33,671 nucleotides of DNA from contig VXZK01000125.1 in assembly GCA_009845545.1 (NCBI GenBank), positions 2,398-36,068 on the forward strand. Direction: 5' to 3'. Position numbers and translations under genes: made by a program. The DNA is from Candidatus Poribacteria bacterium (lineage in GTDB: Bacteria; Poribacteria; WGA-4E; WGA-3G). The notes below the pieces were generated by a model. The model had not been told where the DNA came from and searched no databases. It was given only the letters and a program-made list of their open reading frames with translations. Shown here piece after piece: positions 8,183 through 15,784 of the stretch (position 1 is the stretch's first letter; every line of letters begins with the position of its first letter).

Positions 8183-8631
8183 CTCTTTTTCGCCTTTCTG
8201 ATGTTTGTGTCCCGAGTAACCGATACCGTCACCCCCTTTTTCACGACGGTGTTTGAGCCATCTCCGTGAAGACGTGTCGTGTCAAGTTCATCGGTATCAA
8301 GTAAGTGGATGACAGATGCCTGAAAAAGGTTCTCATAGGAACCATCTTTTGACCATCTATTATGCCACTTATAGACGTTAGACCAATGGAGTTCATTCCG
8401 CCGGGTTCGGAGTTGCTCCCATTGAATACCGGTATGTAAAACATAGAGAATGTAGTTGAATATCTTGTAGAAAGAAAGTTTCGGCTTTGGACCTTTGATA
8501 CGTTTCTTCAGATGCGGTAAGATATAGTGATTAAAATCCTTACGTGAGACCTGTTTCGGAATACCGTTGTATCTCGGAGACTTTTCAGATTCAGTTGTCA
8601 TAAGAGCACCTTTCATAAAATAAAGGGACAT
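8179..8631 (-). CDS. IS5-type transposase, orfA (N-terminal half)
   Basis: 150 codons in the 0 frame. ATG 8601 (MTTESEKSPRYNG) is the more likely start than 8631, because AAGG is placed about 8 bases before it. The protein shows the DUF4096-like N-terminal region of IS5 transposases (FNYILYVLHTGIQWEQLR, then YKWHNRWSKDGSYENLF) and the first catalytic aspartate in LHGDGSNTVVKKG. After KKG the 0 frame degenerates (VTVSVTRDTNIRK) and stops at 8179, whereas the -1 frame continues the family sequence (GGDGIGYSGHKHQKGEKE). So the useful part of orfA ends at the slippery site at 8239-8233 and the rest is the unshifted tail. Confidence 0.85.
   Translation of the reverse strand: MSLYFMKGALMTTESEKSPRYNGIPKQVSRKDFNHYILPHLKKRIKGPKPKLSFYKIFNYILYVLHTGIQWEQLRTRRNELHWSNVYKWHNRWSKDGSYENLFQASVIHLLDTDELDTTRLHGDGSNTVVKKGVTVSVTRDTNIRKAKKR
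8233..8239 (-). promoter_or_regulatory. Candidate programmed -1 frameshift heptamer A-AAG-GGG
   Basis: The minus strand reads five A then five G at 8241-8232. In the orfA frame the codons are AAA AAG GGG GTG, giving the X-XXY-YYZ heptamer A AAG GGG at 8239-8233. Slipping back one base changes the next codon to GGT and enters the orfB frame exactly where family homology continues. A sequencing or mutational indel in the homopolymer run is the alternative. Confidence 0.6.
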
Positions 8632-8690
8632 AAAATATCGCTTTTTATTCCACTATTTTACAACATTTCTATGTTTTACTCAATATGACT

Positions 8691-8717
8691 TCCCCCTAAA
8701 TCCCCCTTATCAGGGGA
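8691..8717. repeat. C/G-rich intergenic repeat
   Basis: TCCCCCTAAATCCCCC followed by TTATCAGGGGA. The end forms a CCCC-TTATCA-GGGG hairpin. This phrase is, from memory, a dispersed intergenic repeat in several environmental bacterial genomes; only one copy is in this window. A T-rich run follows on the plus strand, but no gene ends upstream on that strand, so a terminator role is unlikely. Confidence 0.45.
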
Positions 8718-8770
8718 CGTTTTCTTTTTTATCCGAAAGCTAAGTAGCTCTAACTAAAAATGATATTTTA

Positions 8771-8800
8771 TAGACAATTGAGTAAAGATTGTGATATACT
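8771..8800 (+). promoter_or_regulatory. lepA promoter
   Basis: TAGACA (8771-8776) and TATACT (8795-8800), each 5/6 to the sigma-70 consensus, with an 18-base spacer. The predicted start of transcription is about 8806-8808, only a few bases before ATG 8810. Confidence 0.6.
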
Positions 8801-8809
8801 ATATATATT

Positions 8810-10615
8810 ATGCCAACGAATCTTGAAAACATACGGAATTTCTGTATTTTAGGACACATTGACCACGGGAAAAGCACACTGAGCGATAGGCTGCTCGAGC
8901 ATACCAATACGCTCACCGAGCGCGATATGCGGGAACAGGTGCTGGATTTAATGGATCTCGAACGTGAGCGTGGTATTACCATTAAAGCCACCGCTGTTAA
9001 ATTGCACTATCCCGCTCCAGACGGAAACCGCTACGAACTCAACTTGATTGATACCCCCGGACACGTCGATTTTACGTATGAGGTCTCACGGAGCCTCGCG
9101 GCGTGTGAGGGCGCGATTTTAATTGTGGATGCCGCCCAAGGGGTTGAAGCACAAACTTTAGCAAACGCTTATCTCGCTATTAACAACGATCTTGAGATTA
9201 TTCCAGTTGTCAATAAGATTGATTTACCAACGGCGCGGCCGGATGAAGCCAGACGACAGATAGAAGAAGTCGTAGGTATCCCGGCAGACGACGCGCTTCT
9301 CGTGAGTGCGAAAATGGGCATCGGTATCCCTGCGATATTGGAGGCAATCGTCAATCGGATTCCTGCCCCTATAGGCGAAACTGAAGCACCGTTGAAAGCA
9401 CTTGTGCTTGATTCGGTCTATGATAACTATCGCGGTGTTATTATGTACACCCGTATCTTTGATGGCAGCGTGAAACCCGGGGAAAAAATTCGGCTCATGG
9501 AGACAAAACGCTCCTATGAGGTTGAGGAAGTCGGCATCTTCACACCAGAGATGCAACCGACTCCAGAACTACGCACCGGAGGTGTCGGATACCTGATTGC
9601 TGGCATCCGAGAAATTGACAAGGCGAAAATCGGCGATACCATCACAGATCACGTGAGACCGACTGAAACACCGTTGCCCGGCTATCGCGAGATGAAACCC
9701 CTTGTGTTCAGCGGCTTGTATCCAGCAGACACACATCAATTTCATGCGCTGCGAGAGGCACTTGATAAACTCCGCCTGAACGATTCCTCTTTTAATTTTG
9801 AACCTGAAACCTCCATCGCGCTCGGCTTCGGGTTTCGGTGTGGTTTTCTCGGATTGCTCCACATGGAGATCATCCATGAACGTCTTGAACGGGAATTTGG
9901 ACTTGCACTTGTCCGGACGGCTCCGAGTGTCATGTACCGAGTTCATCTGAAAACGGGTGAGGATGTATACGTTGATAACCCGGCACATCTCCCTGAACCA
10001 AATAATATCGAACGAATTGAGGAACCGTATGTCAATATTGACATCATCGTGCCGCGCGACTATATCGGAAATGCGATGGAACTTTGTCAGAAGCGTCGGG
10101 GTGTATATAAGCGGATGAACCAATTGGACGCGGCACGCGTGCAATTGCTTTACGAACTTCCGCTCAGCGAAATGTTGATGGATTTCTATCCGAAACTTAA
10201 GTCGCTGACCCGTGGATACGGCTCGTTAGAATACGACATCGGCGAATACAAAACCGAAAAGTTAGTGAAATTGGATGTGCTACTTAACGGTGATCCCGTG
10301 GACGCACTTTCGACGATCTTGCCTCTCAATACAGCAGAAACGCGTGGGAAAGCGTTAGTTAGCAAACTCAAAGAGCTGATCCCTCGCCAGATGTTTGAAG
10401 TGCCGGTTCAAGCAGCGATTGGTAACAAAATTGTCGCCCGTGAAACGGTTCGGGCACTCCGAAAAAACGTTACGGCGAAATGTTACGGTGGTGATGTATC
10501 GCGAAAACGGAAATTGTTGGAGAAGCAGAAAGAGGGTAAAAAACGGCTTAAACAGATTGGTAGAGTGGACGTACCGCAAGAAGCGTTTACAGCAATGCTC
10601 GCAACGGATGAATAA
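8810..10615 (+). CDS. lepA: Elongation factor 4 (LepA), ribosomal back-translocase GTPase
   Basis: 601 residues, the normal LepA length. GTPase motifs are complete: G1 GHIDHGKST (15-23), G3 DTPGHVDF (81-88), G4 NKID (about 135) and G5 SAK (about 166). The LepA-specific C-terminal domain is present ([19 protein letters not shown] near residue 565), which separates it from EF-G. LepA binds stalled ribosomes and promotes back-translocation, and assists 30S assembly. There is no Shine-Dalgarno sequence before the ATG and the mapped promoter leaves almost no leader, so the message may be leaderless. lepB follows after 21 bases, the same order as in the enterobacterial lep operon. Confidence 0.97.
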   Translation: MPTNLENIRNFCILGHIDHGKSTLSDRLLEHTNTLTERDMREQVLDLMDLERERGITIKATAVKLHYPAPDGNRYELNLIDTPGHVDFTYEVSRSLAACEGAILIVDAAQGVEAQTLANAYLAINNDLEIIPVVNKIDLPTARPDEARRQIEEVVGIPADDALLVSAKMGIGIPAILEAIVNRIPAPIGETEAPLKALVLDSVYDNYRGVIMYTRIFDGSVKPGEKIRLMETKRSYEVEEVGIFTPEMQPTPELRTGGVGYLIAGIREIDKAKIGDTITDHVRPTETPLPGYREMKPLVFSGLYPADTHQFHALREALDKLRLNDSSFNFEPETSIALGFGFRCGFLGLLHMEIIHERLEREFGLALVRTAPSVMYRVHLKTGEDVYVDNPAHLPEPNNIERIEEPYVNIDIIVPRDYIGNAMELCQKRRGVYKRMNQLDAARVQLLYELPLSEMLMDFYPKLKSLTRGYGSLEYDIGEYKTEKLVKLDVLLNGDPVDALSTILPLNTAETRGKALVSKLKELIPRQMFEVPVQAAIGNKIVARETVRALRKNVTAKCYGGDVSRKRKLLEKQKEGKKRLKQIGRVDVPQEAFTAMLATDE

Positions 10616-10636
10616 GAAAAATAAGGAGATACCGTT

Positions 10637-11428
10637 TTGCCACAGTTTCTTAAGATGAATGATAACGACACCCAATTATCGAAATGGCAGAAGTTTCGGA
10701 AAACCATCGTCTGGGAATATTCCCAAGTCATTGTTGTAGCACTTATTCTCGTTTTCGGGTTCATACGTCCTTTCGTTGTTGAAGCGTTCAAAATTCCGTC
10801 TGGTTCAATGGAAGATACGCTCCTTATCGGGGACCGGATTCTGGTCTGTAAGTTTATCTACGGTATTACAATCCCCGGCACAGATATAAAAGTTCTCAAT
10901 TTCCATAAACCTGCCCGTGGTGATGTTTTCGTTTTTATCCCACCACATGACCGGGAACGGAATTTCATCAAACGCATTGTAGCCGTTGAAGGGGACACTA
11001 TCGAAACACGCGGAAATACACTTTATGTAAATGGGGCAGCCGTTGACGACAGCTACTATGCAAAACATATGCGCTTCAGCCACTTCAAAACAGGAGGCGA
11101 TTTTCCGCCGTTCCGGAATCCAGAATATCTACCAGATACTGAAGCCTTTTTCGATTATACGCTCACCACAAGTCAATTCAGGCGAAAGTTTCCTGAAGGT
11201 AAACCGTTTACTGTCCCGAAAGGCAAAGTTTTCGCGATGGGCGACAACCGGGACCAGAGTAGTGATAGCCGTTCATGGGGCCCCGTAGATATTAACGACA
11301 TTAAAGGTCAAGCGTTTATGGTGTACTGGTCATTTGACGCGCGTCCAGCGAAAGTGTGGGAAGTGTGGAAATTGGTACGGAACGTTAGATTCAATCGGAT
11401 AGGCAAACTCATCCATGTGAGCCCTTAA
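10637..11428 (+). CDS. lepB: Signal peptidase I
   Basis: A 263-residue membrane-bound serine/lysine protease that removes signal peptides from exported proteins. Residues about 28-47 form the single N-terminal membrane helix, followed by the S26 box IPSGSMEDTL with nucleophile S57. The general base is K112 in FIKRIVAVEGD, and the third box GDNRDQSSDSRSWGPV is near residue 198. A TTG start at 10637 is used because AAGGAG lies eight bases upstream; an in-frame ATG at 10655 has no such site. It is 21 bases after lepA and 34 before selB on the same strand, so the three are probably one transcript. The window encodes several exported proteins that would be its substrates. Confidence 0.96.
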   Translation: MPQFLKMNDNDTQLSKWQKFRKTIVWEYSQVIVVALILVFGFIRPFVVEAFKIPSGSMEDTLLIGDRILVCKFIYGITIPGTDIKVLNFHKPARGDVFVFIPPHDRERNFIKRIVAVEGDTIETRGNTLYVNGAAVDDSYYAKHMRFSHFKTGGDFPPFRNPEYLPDTEAFFDYTLTTSQFRRKFPEGKPFTVPKGKVFAMGDNRDQSSDSRSWGPVDINDIKGQAFMVYWSFDARPAKVWEVWKLVRNVRFNRIGKLIHVSP

Positions 11429-11462
11429 TGTGAAAGTCTGAGTAAACCATCGGAATTAACGC

Positions 11463-13403
11463 ATGCATCAAGAGAGTCGCCACCTTATCATCGGAACAGC
11501 AGGCCATGTTGACCATGGGAAAACCGCACTCGTCGGCACACTCACGGGAATGGAGACAGACCGGCTCAAGGAGGAACGTGAGCGCGGTTTGTCTATTGAG
11601 TTAGGTTTTGCCTATTTTGACCTTCCTGATAATTCGCGCGCGGGTATTGTCGATGTACCGGGACACGAGAAATTTATCCGAAGTATGCTTTCCGGTGCCT
11701 ACGGAATGGATATCGTCCTTTTTGTCGTTGATGCTAAAGAGGGGGTGCAAGAGCAGACGCTTGAACACTTGGCGATCTTAGATTTGCTCGGCATTTCAAA
11801 CGGTATCCTCGTCATGACAAAATCTGACTTGGCAACCGCTGATGAATTGGCGGAAGCAACCGAAATGACACAGGAGATGCTTGTCGGTACAAGTCTCGAA
11901 GGGATTCCGACTGTGAGTGTCTCAGCAATAACTGGCGCCGGGATTGAAACACTAAAGCAGACGATTGTCGAACAGGTAGCACTTGCGACAAAATCGGAGG
12001 AGCATGACGGTATCCCAAGGCTCTACGTTGATCGGGTTTTTACTGTCCAAGGATTCGGCGTTGTTGTGACCGGGACCCTCATCGGTGGATCAATCAATCG
12101 GGAACAACGAATGGTAATTCTTCCGCAAGGAGATGTCATTCGGGTACGCGGCATACAGGTCCACAATGAACCCGCAACGGTCGCGCAAGCCGGACAGAGA
12201 ACGGCTCTGAATCTCTCTGGTACTTCTGTGCAGGATATGCAACGCGGTGATGTCCTCTGCCCGATTGAATATTCTCAGGTGACTGATAACATAGATGTGT
12301 CTTTGCAGGTGCTGTCCTCATTTCCGAGGCTCATTGAACATTGGAGCCGTTTTCGGGTGTATCTCGGTACCCGTGAAATATTTTGCAGACTGATTCTACT
12401 CGTCGATGAGGCAATTCTGCCCGGGGACAATGTGCAAGTCCAGCTCCGTTTAGAGCAACCGATTTTAACGTTTAGAGGCGACCGAATCATTTTACGCGAT
12501 TTCTCAGCACAACATACAGTGGGTGGCGGCGAGGTTATTAATCCATTTGCTCCAAAACATAAGCGGTTCACGCCTGAAACCATTGCCACTTTAGCACAAT
12601 GGGAGGAAGCCGATGACTCTGAGATAGTTAACACCGTATTGGTAAATAGCGAAACCCTTTGCGTCCCAGAATCGTTTCTTTCTTACTATCTCCCGCATTC
12701 CAAAACGGATGTAAAAACCCTCTTAAATAGGCTCGAAACTGAAGAGAAGATTGTCCGTTGGGATAAATCGGGGCGGACACCCCTCGTTTCCGATGCAGCA
12801 CGGACATCAGCGGCTAAAGAAAAAGTAGTAGACGCATTGGCAGCGTTTCATGAGGCGCAGCCGCTTCTTGCGGGTCAAAACGCATCGCAACTGCGCCGAG
12901 ACCTCAACATAGATGAACTCGGTTTTGAGAAACTTGAAAACCAACTCATTACTGAACGTCTGCTTGTTACGGAGGGAAATCTACTCCGTTTGGCATCCCA
13001 CGAGATTCAGTTTTCCCAAGAAGAGGAGACAGCAAAAGAGACGCTGGAGAAATTATTCTTGGAGGCGGGTATGAACGCACCCGCCCTCAGTGAACTCAAT
13101 ACGCTATTGCCAGAATACACGCCGAAGGTACTTGAATCCACGTTTTTTGCTCTTCTAAACTTGGGGCAATTCATCAAAATAGCAGATAACTTTTTCATCC
13201 ATAGAACCGTTTTTGAGAAAGTTAGTGATTTATTAATTGCTCACCTTCGTGAGAATGAGACGATAACGGTTGCTGAATTCCGTGAAGCCGCGCAAACCTC
13301 ACGAAAATATGCAGTGCCGTTTTTAGAGTACTGTGACAGCCAGAATCTCACAGTTCGAGATGACAACGTCCGAAGATTACACCCGCGGCAGTCGCAAACA
13401 TAA
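11463..13403 (+). CDS. selB: Selenocysteine-specific elongation factor SelB
   Basis: 646 residues. The GTPase domain has G1 [11 protein letters not shown] (11-21), the switch region [23 protein letters not shown]3 DVPGHEKF and G4 TKSD. These match SelB closely and differ from EF-Tu. After two beta-barrel domains and the SelB domain IV, the C-terminal 230 residues are winged-helix repeats (from about 400), which read the SECIS hairpin. SelB brings Sec-tRNA to in-frame UGA codons. Only a weak GGAA precedes the ATG. The tRNA-Sec gene begins 15 bases after the stop, so the organism almost certainly makes selenoproteins. selA and selD are not in the window. Confidence 0.96.
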   Translation: MHQESRHLIIGTAGHVDHGKTALVGTLTGMETDRLKEERERGLSIELGFAYFDLPDNSRAGIVDVPGHEKFIRSMLSGAYGMDIVLFVVDAKEGVQEQTLEHLAILDLLGISNGILVMTKSDLATADELAEATEMTQEMLVGTSLEGIPTVSVSAITGAGIETLKQTIVEQVALATKSEEHDGIPRLYVDRVFTVQGFGVVVTGTLIGGSINREQRMVILPQGDVIRVRGIQVHNEPATVAQAGQRTALNLSGTSVQDMQRGDVLCPIEYSQVTDNIDVSLQVLSSFPRLIEHWSRFRVYLGTREIFCRLILLVDEAILPGDNVQVQLRLEQPILTFRGDRIILRDFSAQHTVGGGEVINPFAPKHKRFTPETIATLAQWEEADDSEIVNTVLVNSETLCVPESFLSYYLPHSKTDVKTLLNRLETEEKIVRWDKSGRTPLVSDAARTSAAKEKVVDALAAFHEAQPLLAGQNASQLRRDLNIDELGFEKLENQLITERLLVTEGNLLRLASHEIQFSQEEETAKETLEKLFLEAGMNAPALSELNTLLPEYTPKVLESTFFALLNLGQFIKIADNFFIHRTVFEKVSDLLIAHLRENETITVAEFREAAQTSRKYAVPFLEYCDSQNLTVRDDNVRRLHPRQSQT

Positions 13404-13418
13404 CCGTGTTGTAATTAT

Positions 13419-13512
13419 GGGGGAGGATAGGGTCCGGTGGCCCTACCGGTCTTCAAAACCGGCTTGTCCATGCAAGTGGATAGGTGGGTTCGACTCCCAC
13501 CCTCTCCCGCCA
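13419..13512 (+). tRNA. selC: tRNA-Sec, anticodon UCA
   Basis: A 94-base gene that folds into the bacterial selenocysteine tRNA form. The acceptor stem is 8 bp (13419-13426 with 13501-13508, one G-U). The D stem is 6 bp with a CGGT loop (13429-13434 with 13439-13444). The anticodon stem CCGGT/ACCGG encloses loop CTTCAAA with anticodon TCA at 13453-13455. A long variable arm follows (about 13463-13483), then the T stem GTGGG/CCCAC with loop TTCGACT. The discriminator is G and CCA is encoded (13510-13512). Linkage to selB confirms the identity. Confidence 0.97.
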
Positions 13513-13541
13513 CCTATAGATAATAATATGGATGCGGAAAA

Positions 13542-14441
13542 ATGCTAAAGACGCTTCCGATAGTTGACGCAAAAATAGAACACCATCGTCATCCGTCGTG
13601 GATTAAGGCGCGAATGCCGGGGGGGGGGAACTACGCTGAACTGAAAAAACTCATGCGGGATTTGCAACTCCACACCGTTTGTGAAGAGGCGCGATGTCCC
13701 AATATTGGAGAGTGTTGGAACAGCCGTACCGCGACCTTTATGATATTAGGCGATGTCTGTACGCGCCGATGCATGTTTTGTGCTGTGAAAAAAGGGGCCC
13801 CCGGCGGCAGAGTTGATACTGATGAACCGAGACGCCTCGGAGAAGCAGTCGGTTACCTAAAACTAAAACACATTGTTATTACCTCAGTCAATCGTGACGA
13901 TCTTACTGATGGTGGTGCCAGCGTCTTTGCTGAATGCATCGCCGAAGCGCGGAAACATCGCCCCGGATGTACAGTGGAAGTGCTTATCCCGGACCTTGAA
14001 GGGAATTGGGATGCCCTTGAAGTCATCGTGCAAGCACGGCCGGAAGTCCTGAATCACAATACGGAGACAGTCTCGCGTCTCTACCGCCGTGTGCGTCCTT
14101 ATGCGAATTATCAGCAAACCCTCACACTCCTTCAGGTCAGCAAGCAGCTTGATGCCCGGATGCTCACGAAGTCCGGACTTATGGTGGGCTTAGGGGAAAC
14201 TGTGACGGAACTTTTGGAAACAATGCAGGACATTCGCGACACTGGATGCGATATTCTAACCATAGGACAATACCTCTCACCCTCTTCACGCCACTTGCCG
14301 ATTCAACGTTACTATACGCCCGAAGAATTTGACGAGCTCAAAGAGGTGGGGAGAGAAATGGGATTTCGGCATGTAGAATCGGGGCCACTGGTTCGGAGTT
14401 CTTACCACGCAGGAGAGCAGGCGAGATTAGAAAAAGGTTGA
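13542..14441 (+). CDS. lipA: Lipoyl synthase (radical SAM)
   Basis: 299 residues, the usual LipA length. Both iron-sulfur motifs are complete: auxiliary cluster CX4CX5C at C47, C52, C58 (CEEARCPNIGEC) and radical-SAM cluster CX3CX2C at C73, C77, C80 (CTRRCMFC). GEMYL-like and SVNRDDL-DGG motifs follow (TSVNRDDLTDGGAS, about 110-124), and the C-terminal RSSYHAGE carries the conserved serine ligand. It inserts two sulfur atoms into the octanoyl group on pyruvate dehydrogenase, 2-oxoglutarate dehydrogenase or glycine cleavage H protein. No lipB or lipM is in the window. It starts 29 bases after tRNA-Sec on the same strand. A run of nine G occurs near 13620 inside the gene, a site prone to slippage. 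The ribosome site is weak. Confidence 0.96.
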   Translation: MLKTLPIVDAKIEHHRHPSWIKARMPGGGNYAELKKLMRDLQLHTVCEEARCPNIGECWNSRTATFMILGDVCTRRCMFCAVKKGAPGGRVDTDEPRRLGEAVGYLKLKHIVITSVNRDDLTDGGASVFAECIAEARKHRPGCTVEVLIPDLEGNWDALEVIVQARPEVLNHNTETVSRLYRRVRPYANYQQTLTLLQVSKQLDARMLTKSGLMVGLGETVTELLETMQDIRDTGCDILTIGQYLSPSSRHLPIQRYYTPEEFDELKEVGREMGFRHVESGPLVRSSYHAGEQARLEKG

Positions 14442-14548
14442 AACTACCGCTTGTGCCGTTTCCCCAATCGTGCTTACATTTGCTATAGCTAAAAAGCGAT
14501 CGTCCTGCCAAAAAAATGACGGTTTACATAAAATTGGATTTTTGGTAA

Positions 14549-14737
14549 ACTAACATTCGAGAGATACATTTTCGCAAGAATGTGAAATACCCACGTTTCC
14601 TTTATGGACGACCTATCAAAAAGGATTTACAGGCGAGCCGCGTCCCTAAAACTGGTGTTATGCCTGAAAATTATGCAGATATCCTTTCAGTGAAGCAGAT
14701 GCATGATCTTTTGGCGTATCTGTTTACGTTGAAATAG
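14549..14737 (+). pseudogene. C-terminal remnant of a cytochrome-c-like domain gene
   Basis: After a TAA at 14546 an open frame of 62 codons with no ATG or plausible start runs to TAG 14737. Its end reads ASRVPKTGVMPENYADILSV then KQMHDLLAYLFTLK. This is the typical C-terminus of cytochrome-c/haem-binding domains attached to Planctomycete- and Poribacteria-type dehydrogenases (x-MPENYA-x-S-x-DLLAYL-x-LK). The CxxCH haem motif and everything before it are missing. Best read as a leftover of a gene deleted between lipA and dapB. The identification rests on motif memory; the lack of a start is seen directly. Confidence 0.55.
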
Positions 14738-14930
14738 CCATCAGCAGTCAGGTCGCTCCGCTCTCAGTTTTCAGCAAAGAGGTTTTCGTTTAACAGCACC
14801 CTCTTTATTGATAGAAACCGATTGCCAATGGCTGACCGCTATTCTAATAATACCGAAAACGTAGCCTGTAATGTAATGGAAGGCGGATCTATATCAAAAA
14901 CCGTCGAAGTTCAAATCCAGGTCATTTAAC
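14738..14930. other. Intergenic stretch, no gene
   Basis: Together with 14442-14548 this fills the lipA-dapB gap around the remnant. It begins, straight after the remnant stop, with CATCAGCAGTCAGG-type microrepeat sequence. No stem-loop terminator, promoter or RNA gene was recognised. Confidence 0.4.
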
Positions 14931-14960
14931 CGCAAGGAGAATTTACGCAAGGAAAATTTA
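14931..14960 (+). repeat. Tandem 15-bp repeat duplicating the dapB ribosome site
   Basis: CGCAAGGAGAATTTA (14931-14945) is followed directly by CGCAAGGAAAATTTA (14946-14960), 14 of 15 bases identical. Each copy has an AAGGA core; the second is 11 bases from ATG 14965 and the first 26. Confidence 0.75.
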
Positions 14961-14964
14961 AAAG

Positions 14965-15780
14965 ATGATCCGTGTAATTATTAATGGGGCATGCGGCCGT
15001 ATGGGACGGCTTATTATCCAAGGCGTTACCCAACAAACCGATATGGAAATTGTTGGGGCAATTGAATACGCCGAACACCCACAAATTGGTAGTGATGCCG
15101 GTGTTGTCGCAGGTATCGGAGAAATCGGTGTAGCTATCGCAGGCGAACTTGACGATATACTTGAAGATGCAGATGTCGTTATTGAGTTCTCAAAACCCGA
15201 AGCAACGTTACAGCATCTCAGGCAGGTTGTTGATGCAGATAAAGCGATGATAATTGCGACAACTGGATTTAACGTAGATGAACTTGCGACTGTCAAGGAG
15301 CTTGCATCTCAAATTCGATGCGTGATGGCACCAAACATGAGTCTCGGTGTCAATGTGATGATCCAAGCACTTGAATTGATTGCTAAAGCCCTTGGAGACG
15401 ATTACGATATTGAGGTTATAGAGGCGCATCACAACCACAAAGCAGATTCGCCGAGCGGCACCGCACTGCGATTAGCCGAAACAGTCGCCACGGCATTGGG
15501 GCGTGATTTAGATGAGGTAGGTGTTTACGGTCGCCACGGCATCGTTGGTGCAAGACCGAAGAAACAGATTGGCATCCATGCTGTGCGGGGTGGTGATATT
15601 GCCGGTGATCATACCGTGCTATTTGCGACTGAGGGTGAACAATTAAGTGTCGTTCACCGCGCGCACAGTCCCGAGGCATTCGCCAAGGGTGCGATTCGCG
15701 CAGCGAGATGGGTCGTCGATGCCCCCAAAGGATTGCATGATGTCAGCGAAGTCCTTTTTCATTCTCAAAAGCACGCCTAA
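14965..15780 (+). CDS. dapB: 4-hydroxy-tetrahydrodipicolinate reductase
   Basis: 271 residues, standard DapB size. The N-terminal Rossmann motif INGACGRMGRLI (6-17) binds NAD(P)H. The substrate-binding signature is EAHHNHKADSPSGTA (153-167), with catalytic H155/H156 and K159 and the SGTA phosphate/carboxylate loop. It reduces the DapA product to tetrahydrodipicolinate in the diaminopimelate route to lysine and peptidoglycan. dapL, which uses the next intermediate directly, is 3 kb downstream on the same strand, so the DapL branch is supported. The ribosome site is duplicated in tandem (14931-14960). The following lipoprotein gene starts only four bases after the stop. Confidence 0.96.
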   Translation: MIRVIINGACGRMGRLIIQGVTQQTDMEIVGAIEYAEHPQIGSDAGVVAGIGEIGVAIAGELDDILEDADVVIEFSKPEATLQHLRQVVDADKAMIIATTGFNVDELATVKELASQIRCVMAPNMSLGVNVMIQALELIAKALGDDYDIEVIEAHHNHKADSPSGTALRLAETVATALGRDLDEVGVYGRHGIVGARPKKQIGIHAVRGGDIAGDHTVLFATEGEQLSVVHRAHSPEAFAKGAIRAARWVVDAPKGLHDVSEVLFHSQKHA

Positions 15781-15784
15781 TTGG

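Larger units (their letters stand above)
7704..8664 (-). mobile_element. IS5-family insertion sequence with two overlapping transposase frames
   Basis: A roughly 0.96-kb element holding a DDE transposase split over two frames. Its size and -1 frameshift layout fit the IS427/IS1031-like branches of IS5. The ends are approximate: outside the genes, ATAGTG (7708-7713) and CACTAT (8651-8656) with AGCG/CGCT inside them form imperfect terminal inverted repeats, and GTTG/CAAC (7704, 8661) may extend them, but the alignment needs gaps. I could not identify a target duplication. It sits between the MATE gene and lepA, transcribed away from lepA. Confidence 0.75.

Noticed and set aside
8691..8740. Rho-independent terminator on the plus strand
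   Set aside because: The hairpin and T-rich run look suitable, but no plus-strand gene ends upstream; the neighbouring gene is on the minus strand.
13404..14964. Selenoprotein gene with in-frame UGA near tRNA-Sec
   Set aside because: lipA is complete without UGA readthrough and the following fragment is interrupted by TAA with no coding continuation; no Sec candidate was found in the window.
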